DNA from: Pontivivens sp032464575
GTDB taxonomy: Bacteria; Pseudomonadota; Alphaproteobacteria; Rhodobacterales; Rhodobacteraceae
DNA length: 64,000 nucleotides
Direction: 5' to 3'
Assembly: GCA_032464575.1 (NCBI GenBank)
Contig: JAWDKM010000003.1
Coordinates: forward strand, 552,408 to 616,407
How positions within the stretch are numbered: position 1 is the stretch's first letter; each line of letters starts with the position of its first letter. Of this stretch, positions 17,440-25,039 are shown in pieces. A program made the translations under genes and the position numbers. The notes beneath the pieces are model-generated. The model had not been told where the DNA came from and made no database searches. It was given only the letters and a program-made list of their open reading frames with translations.

Positions 17440-17945
17440 GTCGATGCTCCTTGGAAGGGGAAATGTCCGGCGGCCTCCCACGGGCCGCCGCGATAGTGCC
17501 AGAGGTCGAGGCCGATGCCCGTGGCGGGGAAGGGCGCGAAGCCCTTCTGAAGGGCCGCGTGCGTGCGCTTCGCTTCCGCACCCGTCACCTTGTTCTGGAC
17601 GGTGACATGGCCGCGGAAGCCCTGCCGGTCCTGTGGGGTCAGCCAGTGCCGCCAGCCTTCGGCGAGTTCGGCGCGCACCTCGTCCGCCCCCTCCACCCGG
17701 TAGGCGGAGCCGCGGCCGAAGAACATCACACCAGTGACGTCGAGGGGCAGGGGCGCCGTGCGGCCCGCCATCTCCGACAGCCGGTCGGAGATGCCCGCGA
17801 TCTCCTCGCCCGGCAACTTGTGGAACAGGCTCAGATGCGCGGGGATCATGTTGCGCTCCGGCGGGAAGAGGCGTCGGCGCTCGCGCTCGAAGAAGGCCCG
17901 GGCCTCGTCGTCCAGCGCGAGCGTCAGGATCAGCGGATCGGTCAT
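17436..17945 (-). CDS. 2'-5' RNA ligase / cyclic phosphodiesterase family protein
   Basis: 169 residues, 2H phosphoesterase family. The two HxT/S-type motifs are visible as PAHLSLFHKL (about residue 36) and RGHVTVQNKV (about residue 112), at the spacing typical of bacterial members. It probably acts on 2',3'-cyclic phosphates or 2'-5' RNA linkages. It sits between speD and speE, coupled to speE by an ATGA overlap, which is not a functional link that I recognise. Confidence 0.85.
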   Translation of the reverse strand: MTDPLILTLALDDEARAFFERERRRLFPPERNMIPAHLSLFHKLPGEEIAGISDRLSEMAGRTAPLPLDVTGVMFFGRGSAYRVEGADEVRAELAEGWRHWLTPQDRQGFRGHVTVQNKVTGAEAKRTHAALQKGFAPFPATGIGLDLWHYRGGPWEAAGHFPFQGAST

Positions 17946-17976
17946 GGCTCCGCAGGTGGGGCGGAGCGGCAGTGCG

Positions 17977-18507
17977 TCAAAGGACGGCGGCCACCGCCTC
18001 CTCGCCGCGGTGGAGTTCCTTCACCCGGACCTCTCGCGCGCCGAAGGCGTCGCGCAGCACATCCACGGCCTTCCACGGCTGGGCGTCGCCGCACATGAAG
18101 ACGTCGAAGGCGCCGTAGCCGATCTCCGGCCAAGTGTGGACGGAGATGTGGCTTTCCGCCAGCACGGCCACGCCGCTCACGCCCTGGGGCGAGAACTTGT
18201 GCGTGTGAATATGGAGGAGCGTCGCCCCGCAGGTGTCCACGCAGTCACGGAAGGCCTGCTGGATGCGATCCTCGTCGTCGAGCCCCTCGGCGCCCTCGAC
18301 CTCGATGATGAGATGGGTGCCGGCGAAGACGCGACCGTCGCGGCGGATGAAGTGATCCGCGCGGTTCTCGTCGAAGACGTCCTCGGGTTGCCGTGCCGCG
18401 GGGGCACAGGATGTGTTTGCTGCACGCAGTTCGTCGCGCGCGGTGTGATCCGCGTGGGCGCCTGTCTCCAGACCAGTCCCCAGTTGGACCCGGGTGGCGT
18501 CGAGCAT
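17977..18507 (-). CDS. speD: S-adenosylmethionine decarboxylase proenzyme
   Basis: Makes decarboxylated SAM for spermidine synthesis. 176 residues from ATG 18507, chosen because GGAGG lies just upstream; an earlier in-frame ATG at 18666 has weaker context. The self-cleavage site is AESHISVHTWPEIGYGAFDV, in which the serine after glutamate becomes the pyruvoyl group. The proton donor cysteine is in FMCGDAQPWKA, and THLIIEVEGAEGLDD precedes them. It is upstream of the RNA-ligase-like gene and speE, so the three probably form one operon. Confidence 0.93.
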   Translation of the reverse strand: MLDATRVQLGTGLETGAHADHTARDELRAANTSCAPAARQPEDVFDENRADHFIRRDGRVFAGTHLIIEVEGAEGLDDEDRIQQAFRDCVDTCGATLLHIHTHKFSPQGVSGVAVLAESHISVHTWPEIGYGAFDVFMCGDAQPWKAVDVLRDAFGAREVRVKELHRGEEAVAAVL

Positions 18508-18873
18508 GACGTCCTCCAAGTCTGACCAGTAGATTGAATCCAGCGATGCCTTAGCGCCCCCCTCATCGGGTTGGGATCGGTCATCCTGTGACGCGGCAGA
18601 TAAGGGCAGGGGCGGCTCGGCGCAAGCGTTTTTCTGCGGGTGCATGTCGGGTTTCGTCGGCTGCATGGGTTGGAGGGCACCGTCGTGACCCGGGCCGACG
18701 AGGTGCGTCGATCCGAGAGGCCCCGGATCGGGTCCGGGGCGGTTGTACTAGCAGCGTCATGGTCCGGCTTGATCCGGCCATCTCTGATTGCTGGAGATCC
18801 TCGGGTCGAGTCCGAGGATGACGGTGCTTCGAAGGATCGCCCGCTTGGCGGCACTCGTCTCTCTCCGCGGCCA
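18508..18873. other. 366-base gap rich in palindromes
   Basis: Separates panB and speD, both on the minus strand. It holds at least three palindromic units at 18719-18743, 18761-18779 and 18797-18824. The speD promoter should lie here, but I cannot name a convincing -35/-10 pair. Confidence 0.6.
18719..18824. repeat. Cluster of three extragenic palindromes
   Basis: 18719-18743 contains CCCCGGATCGGGTCCGGGGC, 18761-18779 contains GGTCCGGCTTGATCCGGCC, and 18797-18824 contains ATCCTCGGGTCGAGTCCGAG followed by GATGACGG. The three have different arms but the same design, with a GATC/TCGA-like core. This resembles repetitive palindromes seen in many alphaproteobacterial genomes. Confidence 0.7.
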
Positions 18874-19692
18874 TCAATCCTTCGGCGCGTAGGTTTCCGC
18901 CTCTCCCGGGAAGGTCCGGTTCCGCACCGCCTGAGCATAAGTGCCTATCGCAGTATCAATATCGCCGCGCAACGCACCGAACTCCCGCACGAATTTCGGG
19001 GTCCACTCGTGCAGGCCCAGCATGTCCTCCAGCACCAGGATCTGGCCGTCGCAGACGGGGGAGGCGCCGATGCCGATGGTGGGGATCTCGACGGCTTCGG
19101 TGATGCGGCGGGCGAGCGGTTCGACCATGCCCTCCAGCACGACCGAGAACGCGCCGGCCTCGGCCACGGCCTGCGCGTCCGCCATGTGCCGGTCCCAGTC
19201 AGCGCGATCCCGACCTTGCGTCTTGAACCCGCCCATCGTGTGGGTCGCCTGCGGGGTCAGGCCGATATGGGCCATGACGGGGATGCCGCTGCGGGTGAGC
19301 TTCGCGATGGTCTCGGCCATGTGCGTGCCGCCCTCGAGCTTCACCGCGCCGCAGCCGGTCTCCGCCATCGCGCGGGCGGCGGTGCGGAAGGCGGTCTCGG
19401 GGCTTTCCTCGTAGGTGCCGAAGGGCAGGTCCACGACGACGAGCGCGCGCTTCGCACCCCGGACGGCGGAGGCGCCGTGCATCAGCATCATCTCCAGCGG
19501 CACGCCGACGGTGGAGGGCAGGCCGTGGAGCACCATGCCGAGCGAGTCGCCCACCAGGATGATGTCCGCATGCGGATCGACCCAGGAGGCGGCCTGCGCA
19601 TGGTAGGCGGTCAGCGCGACCAGCGGCTCGCCCCCCTTGCGGGCGCGGATGGCGGGGACGGTGACGGGCTTCGCGCCGGAATGCACGCTCAT
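18874..19692 (-). CDS. panB: 3-methyl-2-oxobutanoate hydroxymethyltransferase
   Basis: First step of pantothenate synthesis: adds a hydroxymethyl group from methylene-tetrahydrofolate to 2-oxoisovalerate. 272 residues. Magnesium and substrate blocks are DIILVGDSLGMVLHGLPST, VVVDLPFGTYE, AVKLEGGTHMAETI, IPVMAHIGLTPQATHTMGGF and IGIGASPVCDGQILVLEDML. Its ATG overlaps the panC stop by four bases, so panC-panB form a translationally coupled operon. Confidence 0.97.
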   Translation of the reverse strand: MSVHSGAKPVTVPAIRARKGGEPLVALTAYHAQAASWVDPHADIILVGDSLGMVLHGLPSTVGVPLEMMLMHGASAVRGAKRALVVVDLPFGTYEESPETAFRTAARAMAETGCGAVKLEGGTHMAETIAKLTRSGIPVMAHIGLTPQATHTMGGFKTQGRDRADWDRHMADAQAVAEAGAFSVVLEGMVEPLARRITEAVEIPTIGIGASPVCDGQILVLEDMLGLHEWTPKFVREFGALRGDIDTAIGTYAQAVRNRTFPGEAETYAPKD

Positions 19693-20504
19693 GAGATCAC
19701 TCTCTGGTCGATGAGGAGCACGGTGCCGAAGCGGACGGCGAGCAGCGCGACGACGGGGGCGGTGGGCTGTCCGGCGACCTCCTCCAGCGTCTGCGCATCG
19801 CGGATGTCGACCGCCTCGACCTGCCGGCCGCGCAGCACGTCGCGGATGATGCGGTCGAGCTCGGCGGCCGGGCGCAGGCCCGCCGCCTCCGCCGCGTCGA
19901 GCGCCCTGTTCAGGATGGGGGCGGCCGCCCGATGCTCCGGCGTCAGGCGCACGTTGCGGGAGGACATGGCGAGGCCGTCGGCCTCCCGCACCGTCGGCAT
20001 CCCGCGGATCTCCAGCCCCATGTCGAGATCGGCGACCATGGCGCGGATGAGCGTGAGCTGCTGGTAGTCCTTCTCGCCAAAGTAAGCGCGGTCGGGGCGG
20101 ACGAGGTTGAAGAGCTTGGTGACCACGGTCGCCACCCCGCCGAAATGACCGGGGCGCAGCTCCCCCGTCAGGATGCGGCCGAGCCGTCCGGGATCCACGG
20201 TGACGTCGCCGCCGGAATAGATCTCCTCGGGCGCCGGAGTGAAGACGAGGTCCACCCCCTCCGCCTCCAGCATCGCGAGGTCGCGAGGCATGTCACGGGG
20301 ATAGGTGGAGAGGTCCTCGTTCGGGCCGAACTGCGTCGGGTTCACGAAGATCGAGACGGCGACCCGGTCGCATTCCGCCTTCGCCGCGCGCACGAGGCTC
20401 ATGTGACCCTCATGCAGGAAGCCCATGGTGGGCACGAACCCGACGCCGCCCGACAGATCGGCGCGCGCCGCGCGCAGCGCCGCCTTGGTCTCGCAGATGA
20501 TCAC
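19689..20504 (-). CDS. panC: Pantoate-beta-alanine ligase
   Basis: Joins pantoate and beta-alanine using ATP. About 271 residues. GTG at 20504 is preferred because GGGGGAGGAG lies directly upstream and the product then begins VIICETKAALRAARADL like relatives; an ATG at 20534 is the alternative. Nucleotidyltransferase motifs: VGFVPTMGFLHEGHMSLVRA, SIFVNPTQFGPNEDLSTYPR, LRPGHFGGVATVVTKLFNLV, YFGEKDYQQL and the KMSKS-like AMSSRNVRL. It is coupled to panB downstream. Confidence 0.96.
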   Translation of the reverse strand: MIICETKAALRAARADLSGGVGFVPTMGFLHEGHMSLVRAAKAECDRVAVSIFVNPTQFGPNEDLSTYPRDMPRDLAMLEAEGVDLVFTPAPEEIYSGGDVTVDPGRLGRILTGELRPGHFGGVATVVTKLFNLVRPDRAYFGEKDYQQLTLIRAMVADLDMGLEIRGMPTVREADGLAMSSRNVRLTPEHRAAAPILNRALDAAEAAGLRPAAELDRIIRDVLRGRQVEAVDIRDAQTLEEVAGQPTAPVVALLAVRFGTVLLIDQRVIS

Positions 20505-20669
20505 CGGCTCCTCCCCCGTGCGGCTCCGCAACATTGTTGCGCGGGGCGTAGCGTCTCGCCGGGGGCGTGTCCACAGCGGACGCCACGGAAAACGGGCTCG
20601 GAAGTGGGGTAATACAATACCTAATTTTCAAGCCATTGTTTCTGTTGGGCTCTTCCGCGCGTTTCGCAA

Positions 20670-20697
20670 TTGACCGCACCGCGCAAATCGCTAGAAC
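20670..20697 (+). promoter_or_regulatory. Candidate promoter of rplM-rpsI
   Basis: TTGACC at 20670-20675 and TAGAAC at 20692-20697 are separated by 16 bases, about 68 bases before the rplM start. Both are close to the housekeeping sigma consensus. Position upstream of a ribosomal-protein operon supports it; it is not proven. Confidence 0.5.
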
Positions 20698-20764
20698 CAC
20701 GCCATCCTCCCGCGCGGACCCTCCGTGCAGGGGTCAACGATACCGAGAACACGGATTGCGAGAG

Positions 20765-21229
20765 ATGAAAACCTACTCTGCCAAACCGGCCGATATCGAG
20801 AAGAAGTGGATCCTGATCGACGCCGAGGGCGTGGTTCTGGGCCGTCTCGCCTCGATCATCGCCATGCGCCTGCGCGGCAAGCACAAGGCGACCTTCACCC
20901 CGCACATGGACATGGGCGACAACGTCATCGTCATCAATGCGGACAAGGTCCAGCTCACGGGCAACAAGCGCACCGACAAGACCTACTACTGGCACACCGG
21001 CCACCCGGGCGGCATCAAGTCCCGCACGGCCGAGCAGCTCCTCGAGGGCAAGTTCCCCGAGCGCGTCGTGACCAAGGCCGTGCAGCGCATGCTGCCGGGC
21101 GGCCCCCTGTCGCGCCAGCAGATGACCAACCTGCGCGTCTATGCCGGTGGTGAGCACCCGCACGAGGCGCAGAACCCCGAAGTGCTGGACGTGAAGTCCA
21201 TGAATGCCAAGAACACCCGGAGCGCATGA
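20765..21229 (+). CDS. rplM: 50S ribosomal protein L13
   Basis: 154 residues from ATG 20765. L13 signatures: KKWILIDAEGVVLGRLASII, GKHKATFTPHMDMGDNVIVI, LTGNKRTDKTYYWHTGHPGG and MLPGGPLSRQQMTNLRVYAG. Early assembly protein of the large subunit. Its stop overlaps the rpsI start (ATGA), the standard rplM-rpsI arrangement. Confidence 0.98.
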   Translation: MKTYSAKPADIEKKWILIDAEGVVLGRLASIIAMRLRGKHKATFTPHMDMGDNVIVINADKVQLTGNKRTDKTYYWHTGHPGGIKSRTAEQLLEGKFPERVVTKAVQRMLPGGPLSRQQMTNLRVYAGGEHPHEAQNPEVLDVKSMNAKNTRSA

Positions 21230-21753
21230 CGATGGCTGACGAAATCAAATCGCTCGACGGCCTGAAAGAGGCGGTCGCCGCCGAGACCACTGCGCTGGGC
21301 GTGGATGCCGAAGAGCAGGAGATGCTGACCGAGACCGCGGCGCCGCGGGAGCCGGTCCGTGACGAGCTGGGTCGCTCCTACGCGACCGGCAAGCGGAAGG
21401 ACGCGATCGCCCGCGTCTGGGTGAAGCCGGGCAACGGCACCGTCACCGTGAACGGCAAGCCGATGAACGAGTACTTCGCACGCCCCGTGCTGCAGATGCT
21501 GCTCGCCCAGCCGTTCTCCCTCGCCGGTGTCGAGGGCGAGTTCGACGTGATGGCGACCGTGAAGGGCGGCGGCCTCTCCGGTCAGGCGGGTGCGGTGCGC
21601 CACGGTGTGTCGAAGGCGCTGAGCCTCTACGAGCCCTCCCTGCGCCCGGCGCTGAAGGCGGCAGGCTTCCTGACCCGCGACAGCCGCGTCGTGGAGCGGA
21701 AGAAGTACGGCAAGCGCAAGGCCCGCCGGAGCTTCCAGTTCTCCAAGCGCTGA
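21226..21753 (+). CDS. rpsI: 30S ribosomal protein S9
   Basis: 175 residues. An acidic extension of about 45 residues, common in Rhodobacterales, precedes the S9 core: SYATGKRKDAIARVWVKPG, NGKPMNEYF, GGLSGQAGAVRHGVSKAL and the C-terminal tail KKYGKRKARRSFQFSKR, which reaches the P-site tRNA. The start may be ATG 21226 (overlapping rplM) or ATG 21232. Confidence 0.98.
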   Translation: MTMADEIKSLDGLKEAVAAETTALGVDAEEQEMLTETAAPREPVRDELGRSYATGKRKDAIARVWVKPGNGTVTVNGKPMNEYFARPVLQMLLAQPFSLAGVEGEFDVMATVKGGGLSGQAGAVRHGVSKALSLYEPSLRPALKAAGFLTRDSRVVERKKYGKRKARRSFQFSKR

Positions 21754-21779
21754 TCCGTCAGGCGCTCTGCATTGCGAAA

Positions 21780-21807
21780 CGCGCCCGGTCCCGCCGGGCG
21801 CGTTTTT
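21780..21807 (+). terminator. Rho-independent terminator of rplM-rpsI
   Basis: Perfect 9-base arms CGCGCCCGG (21780-21788) and CCGGGCGCG (21794-21802) with a 5-base loop, followed directly by TTTTT. It is 27 bases after the rpsI stop. Confidence 0.92.
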
Positions 21808-21838
21808 CGTTTGCGGCCGGGCTCATCCGGCCCGTGGG

Positions 21839-22267
21839 TCAATCGACGAACTGCGAGTTGCGGTGATGAAGGAGCCAGACCCCGTCGTCGACGTGCCAAA
21901 CGTTGACGAAGCGGAGCGATCCTTCGAAAGGATCATCATCAACGCGGCCCTCCACACGGCCTTCACCGGAGGTCACGACCGTATCGCCGAAATCCCGGAT
22001 GAGGAGTTCCGGCGCATCCGCGCGCGTCACGACGACCTGTCCACTCGACATCAGGCTGAGAAAGCCCGCTTCGTCGAAGTCCTGTCCGGAGCCGTGCTGA
22101 TAGACGAAGCCGTCTGCGAAGATCTCCTCCATCGCGGCCGTGTCGGACTGCAGAAACGCGTCGTAGAGCGCCGCTTCCCTGCCGGTGATCTCCGTCCCGG
22201 TGTCGGCCATCAGCGCTTCGGGGGCCATCGCGGCCGTCATGAGTGCTGCCAGTGCGATCGGGTGCAT
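21839..22267 (-). CDS. Exported NTF2/SnoaL-like protein
   Basis: 142 residues. A signal peptide (MHPIALAALMTAAMAPEALM, cut near residue 21) precedes a single NTF2-like alpha/beta cone: ALYDAFLQSDTAAMEEIFAD, FVYQHGSGQDFDEAGFLSLM, and VWHVDDGVWLLHHRNSQFV. The family covers many small-molecule lyases, isomerases and binding proteins, so no function can be assigned. It is divergent from a TetR regulator with two operator-like repeats between them, which makes it the likely regulated target. Confidence 0.8.
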   Translation of the reverse strand: MHPIALAALMTAAMAPEALMADTGTEITGREAALYDAFLQSDTAAMEEIFADGFVYQHGSGQDFDEAGFLSLMSSGQVVVTRADAPELLIRDFGDTVVTSGEGRVEGRVDDDPFEGSLRFVNVWHVDDGVWLLHHRNSQFVD

Positions 22268-22282
22268 ATGTCTTTTCCTTTC

Positions 22283-22301
22283 TTGGTGAGTTGACCAAGA
22301 A
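22283..22301. promoter_or_regulatory. Operator-like repeat 1 for the TetR regulator
   Basis: TTGGTGAGTTGACCAAGAA. It is the core of a perfect inverted repeat TTCTTGGT-N6-ACCAAGAA at 22280-22301 and lies 16 bases before the NTF2-like start, where a bound repressor would block initiation. Confidence 0.6.
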
Positions 22302-22316
22302 TGAGCTAGCGCGTAT

Positions 22317-22335
22317 TTGGTCGATTGTCCAAGAA
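22317..22335. promoter_or_regulatory. Operator-like repeat 2 for the TetR regulator
   Basis: TTGGTCGATTGTCCAAGAA, agreeing with repeat 1 at 15 of 19 positions and lying 34 bases away, nine bases before the TetR start codon. It overlaps the ribosome-binding region of the regulator, consistent with autoregulation. Confidence 0.6.
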
Positions 22336-22344
22336 AATGAGCAG

Positions 22345-22905
22345 ATGGCCAGACCTCGAAGCTTCGACACCGAAACCGTCCTGTCCCAGGTGACCGATCT
22401 CTTCTGGGCAGAGGGCTTCGGTGGCGTGTCCATCGCGGACATAGCGCAAGTGACCGGCCTCAGGCCGGGCAGCATTCACGCGGCGTTCGGCAACAAGGAC
22501 GATCTCTTCGCGCTCGCTTTCCAGCGTTATGACGAACACTTCCAAGCGTGTCTGAATGCGGCGCCGGGCGGTCTCGATGGTATCCGGAGCTACCTCGACA
22601 CGTTGGTGTCCGCATCGATCGACGATCCCGATCGCCGGGGATGTCTCATCATCAATACGGCCGTGGAGCTCGAAACGCATGGCGAGGCGACACGCACGGC
22701 TGTGGAAGAAAAGCTGGACGAGATGAAGACGTTCTTCCGGGATCGGCTCATCGAGGAGGGGATAAGATCCGAACAGGCCGTGCATGGCCTGTTCGGTGCC
22801 GCGGTCTCCATCCTGACCCTTGCTCGCGCCGGACAGCCCGAAGGGGTGCTTCGGGATATCGCCGCATCAGCGACGAACGCCGCAGAACTCTCCGGTTCCC
22901 GGTAG
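22345..22905 (+). CDS. TetR/AcrR-family transcriptional regulator
   Basis: 186 residues from ATG 22345. The helix-turn-helix is SIADIAQVTGLRPGSIHAAF followed by GNKDDLFALAF, a form typical of the subgroup that begins MARPRSFDTE. The ligand-binding C-terminal domain includes RGCLIINTAVELETHGE. It probably represses itself and the divergent exported NTF2-like gene through the two inverted repeats between them. The inducer is unknown. Confidence 0.92.
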   Translation: MARPRSFDTETVLSQVTDLFWAEGFGGVSIADIAQVTGLRPGSIHAAFGNKDDLFALAFQRYDEHFQACLNAAPGGLDGIRSYLDTLVSASIDDPDRRGCLIINTAVELETHGEATRTAVEEKLDEMKTFFRDRLIEEGIRSEQAVHGLFGAAVSILTLARAGQPEGVLRDIAASATNAAELSGSR

Positions 22906-22948
22906 CACGCACCGCGACACGGCCAAGAGCCGCAGCCCGGCTATCCGG

Positions 22949-24865
22949 TCACAGGTCCAGATGCGGCAGGATCTGCCGTGCCACCAGTTCCGCGCCATGG
23001 ATCGACAGGTGGTCGTCGTCGAAGTAATAGGCGACGCCGTCGCGCCCGGCGACGCAGTGCCCGTTCGAGCAGAAGAGTGCCGTCGGATCGACCACGGCGA
23101 CGCCGGGAGGTAGGTCGTCGCGGCGGTCGCGTTCATAGCGGCTGCGCGCGTCCCACCAGGCCTGCGAGACGCCCACGAGGTTGCCGTATTCGTCAGTGAG
23201 GTCGCGGTAGACGAGTTCCGGCACCGGGGCGGGCAGTTCCGGCGACTGGGCGACGAGGATGACCTCCTTGCTCTGCGCGAGCTCGGCGAGGATGCCGTGG
23301 AGCGCTTCCATCGTCTCCTCGCGCTCCTCCTCCCCGATGGAGGCGGGCTGGGCGGGCCAGACCTGCTCGTGCCCGCCGAAGAGCTTGGAGTTCAGGCGGT
23401 AGCCGACGACCACGTGGGTCACCGTCTCGTCCGCGAGCAGCGCGTCGAGGGCCGCGCGGGTCCAGCTCGCGCAGAGCGAGGAATAGGGCGGCGCCTCGTA
23501 TTTCGGGGCGCAGGCGCTCTGACTGAGCTGGATCACGCCCTCGCCGTCGCGCTCCAGCAGGCGGGCGAGCGCATAGCTGAGCTCGACGACATGGCTGTCG
23601 CCGAACACCGCGACGCGCGCATCCTCGGCGAAGAAGACGCAAGGGGCCTGCGGGTCGATCTGGTTGCCGCCGGTGGAATGGCAGTCGTCGCGCTGCGGGC
23701 TGGACCTCGCGCTTTGCAGGTAGGCGGCGTGGCGCGCGGTCAGGCCGTGGCTCTCCGGCGTACCGGGGCGCAGGAACAGCGTGAGGCCGAGCGCCATGAC
23801 GACGCCGCTGATCGCGGCCGTCGCGCCGAAGACGGCGGGTCGGCCTGGCAGCCAGCGCGCTTCCTTCCGGCGGAACGGCTGCTCAACGAAGCGCCAGGAG
23901 AGGGCGGCGAGCACCAGCGACAGGGCGGCGAGGCTCAGCATCAGCGGGAGGCTCGGCGGCTCCAGCAGCCGGATGCGCGCGAAGGCGAAGAGCGGCTGGT
24001 GCCAAAGGTAGGCGCTGTAGCTGATCAGGCCGACCGCCACCATGGGCCGGAGCGACAGGAGCCGCGCGGCCAGGGTGCCGGATGCGGCGAAGAGGATTAC
24101 GAGCGCCGTGCCGCCGACCGGGATCAGGCCCCATAGGCTCGGCATCGGGGTCGTCTTGTCGAACATCACGATGGCGCCTGCGATCATCAGGAGGCCGATG
24201 CCGGAGAGGACCTCGCTGCGCGACTGGCCGAAGCGTCGTTGTGCAAGTGCACAAAGCGCACCCGCCAGTAGCTCCCACGCCCGGAACGGCAGGAGGTAGA
24301 AGTTCGCCTCGTCCGCGACGCGCCAGCCGATCTCGCTGGCCGCGAGGCTCAGCACGAAGAGCGCGGCGAGCACACCCACGACCACCCGCGGGCCGAAGCG
24401 CCAGATCGCCACCATCAGGAGCGGGAAGAAGATGTAGAACTGCTCCTCCACCGCCAGCGTCCAGGTGTGCAGGAGCGGCAGCTCCTCCGCCGCCGGGCCG
24501 AAATAGTCGAGCTGGAGGAAGAAGAGGATGTTGGACGCGAAGAGCATCACGGCCACGAGGCTCGCACCGAAATCCTCAAGCTGGGACGGGATCATCCAGG
24601 CCCAGGCGAAGGGCAGCGTGGCCGCCAGCACGACGGTGAGCGCCGGCAGGATGCGCCGCGCACGCCGCTCGTAGAAGCGCGCGATGGAGAAGCGGCCCTG
24701 CGCCACCTCCTCGGCGATGATGGACGTGATCAGGTAGCCCGAGATCACGAAGAAGATGTCGACGCCCAGAAATCCCCCCGACAGGAAATGGACGTCCGCG
24801 TGGTACAGGATGACCGGCAGGACCGCGACAGCGCGCAGTCCGTCGATCTCGCGACGGTAGTTCAT
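22949..24865 (-). CDS. Membrane O-acyltransferase with SGNH domain (copy 1)
   Basis: 638 residues. The first ~360 residues form an OafA/YrhL-type acyltransferase-3 domain with about ten helices (YRREIDGLRAVAVLPVILYH, GFLGVDIFFVISGYLITSII, FYERRARRILPAL, LLHTWTLAVEEQFYIFFPLL). The C-terminal part is a periplasmic SGNH hydrolase-like domain with VAVFGDSHVVELSYAL (Ser block) and DDDHLSIHGAELVAR (Asp/His block). Proteins of this build acetylate surface polysaccharides or peptidoglycan. It is a paralogue of the next upstream gene. Confidence 0.92.
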   Translation of the reverse strand: MNYRREIDGLRAVAVLPVILYHADVHFLSGGFLGVDIFFVISGYLITSIIAEEVAQGRFSIARFYERRARRILPALTVVLAATLPFAWAWMIPSQLEDFGASLVAVMLFASNILFFLQLDYFGPAAEELPLLHTWTLAVEEQFYIFFPLLMVAIWRFGPRVVVGVLAALFVLSLAASEIGWRVADEANFYLLPFRAWELLAGALCALAQRRFGQSRSEVLSGIGLLMIAGAIVMFDKTTPMPSLWGLIPVGGTALVILFAASGTLAARLLSLRPMVAVGLISYSAYLWHQPLFAFARIRLLEPPSLPLMLSLAALSLVLAALSWRFVEQPFRRKEARWLPGRPAVFGATAAISGVVMALGLTLFLRPGTPESHGLTARHAAYLQSARSSPQRDDCHSTGGNQIDPQAPCVFFAEDARVAVFGDSHVVELSYALARLLERDGEGVIQLSQSACAPKYEAPPYSSLCASWTRAALDALLADETVTHVVVGYRLNSKLFGGHEQVWPAQPASIGEEEREETMEALHGILAELAQSKEVILVAQSPELPAPVPELVYRDLTDEYGNLVGVSQAWWDARSRYERDRRDDLPPGVAVVDPTALFCSNGHCVAGRDGVAYYFDDDHLSIHGAELVARQILPHLDL

Positions 24866-25015
24866 GCCCCCTCCAACGCTCGAACGCGGCCCCCCGGCCG
24901 CTCACGTTACGCTGCAGTGCGACATAGCACGTGCACACGAGCCCGCACATCTGGACACACGCAAAGGTTGAGCTAACGGATCGTTAAAATCGCGAAGATG
25001 GAAGATTGCCACCGT

Positions 25016-25039
25016 ATTTCGGCGGTACTCCGCCGAAAT
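25016..25039 (-). terminator. Perfect hairpin after acyltransferase copy 2
   Basis: Ten-base perfect arms ATTTCGGCGG (25016-25025) and CCGCCGAAAT (25030-25039) with a 4-base loop, touching the stop codon of the upstream acyltransferase gene. No T-run follows on the minus strand. Confidence 0.55.
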
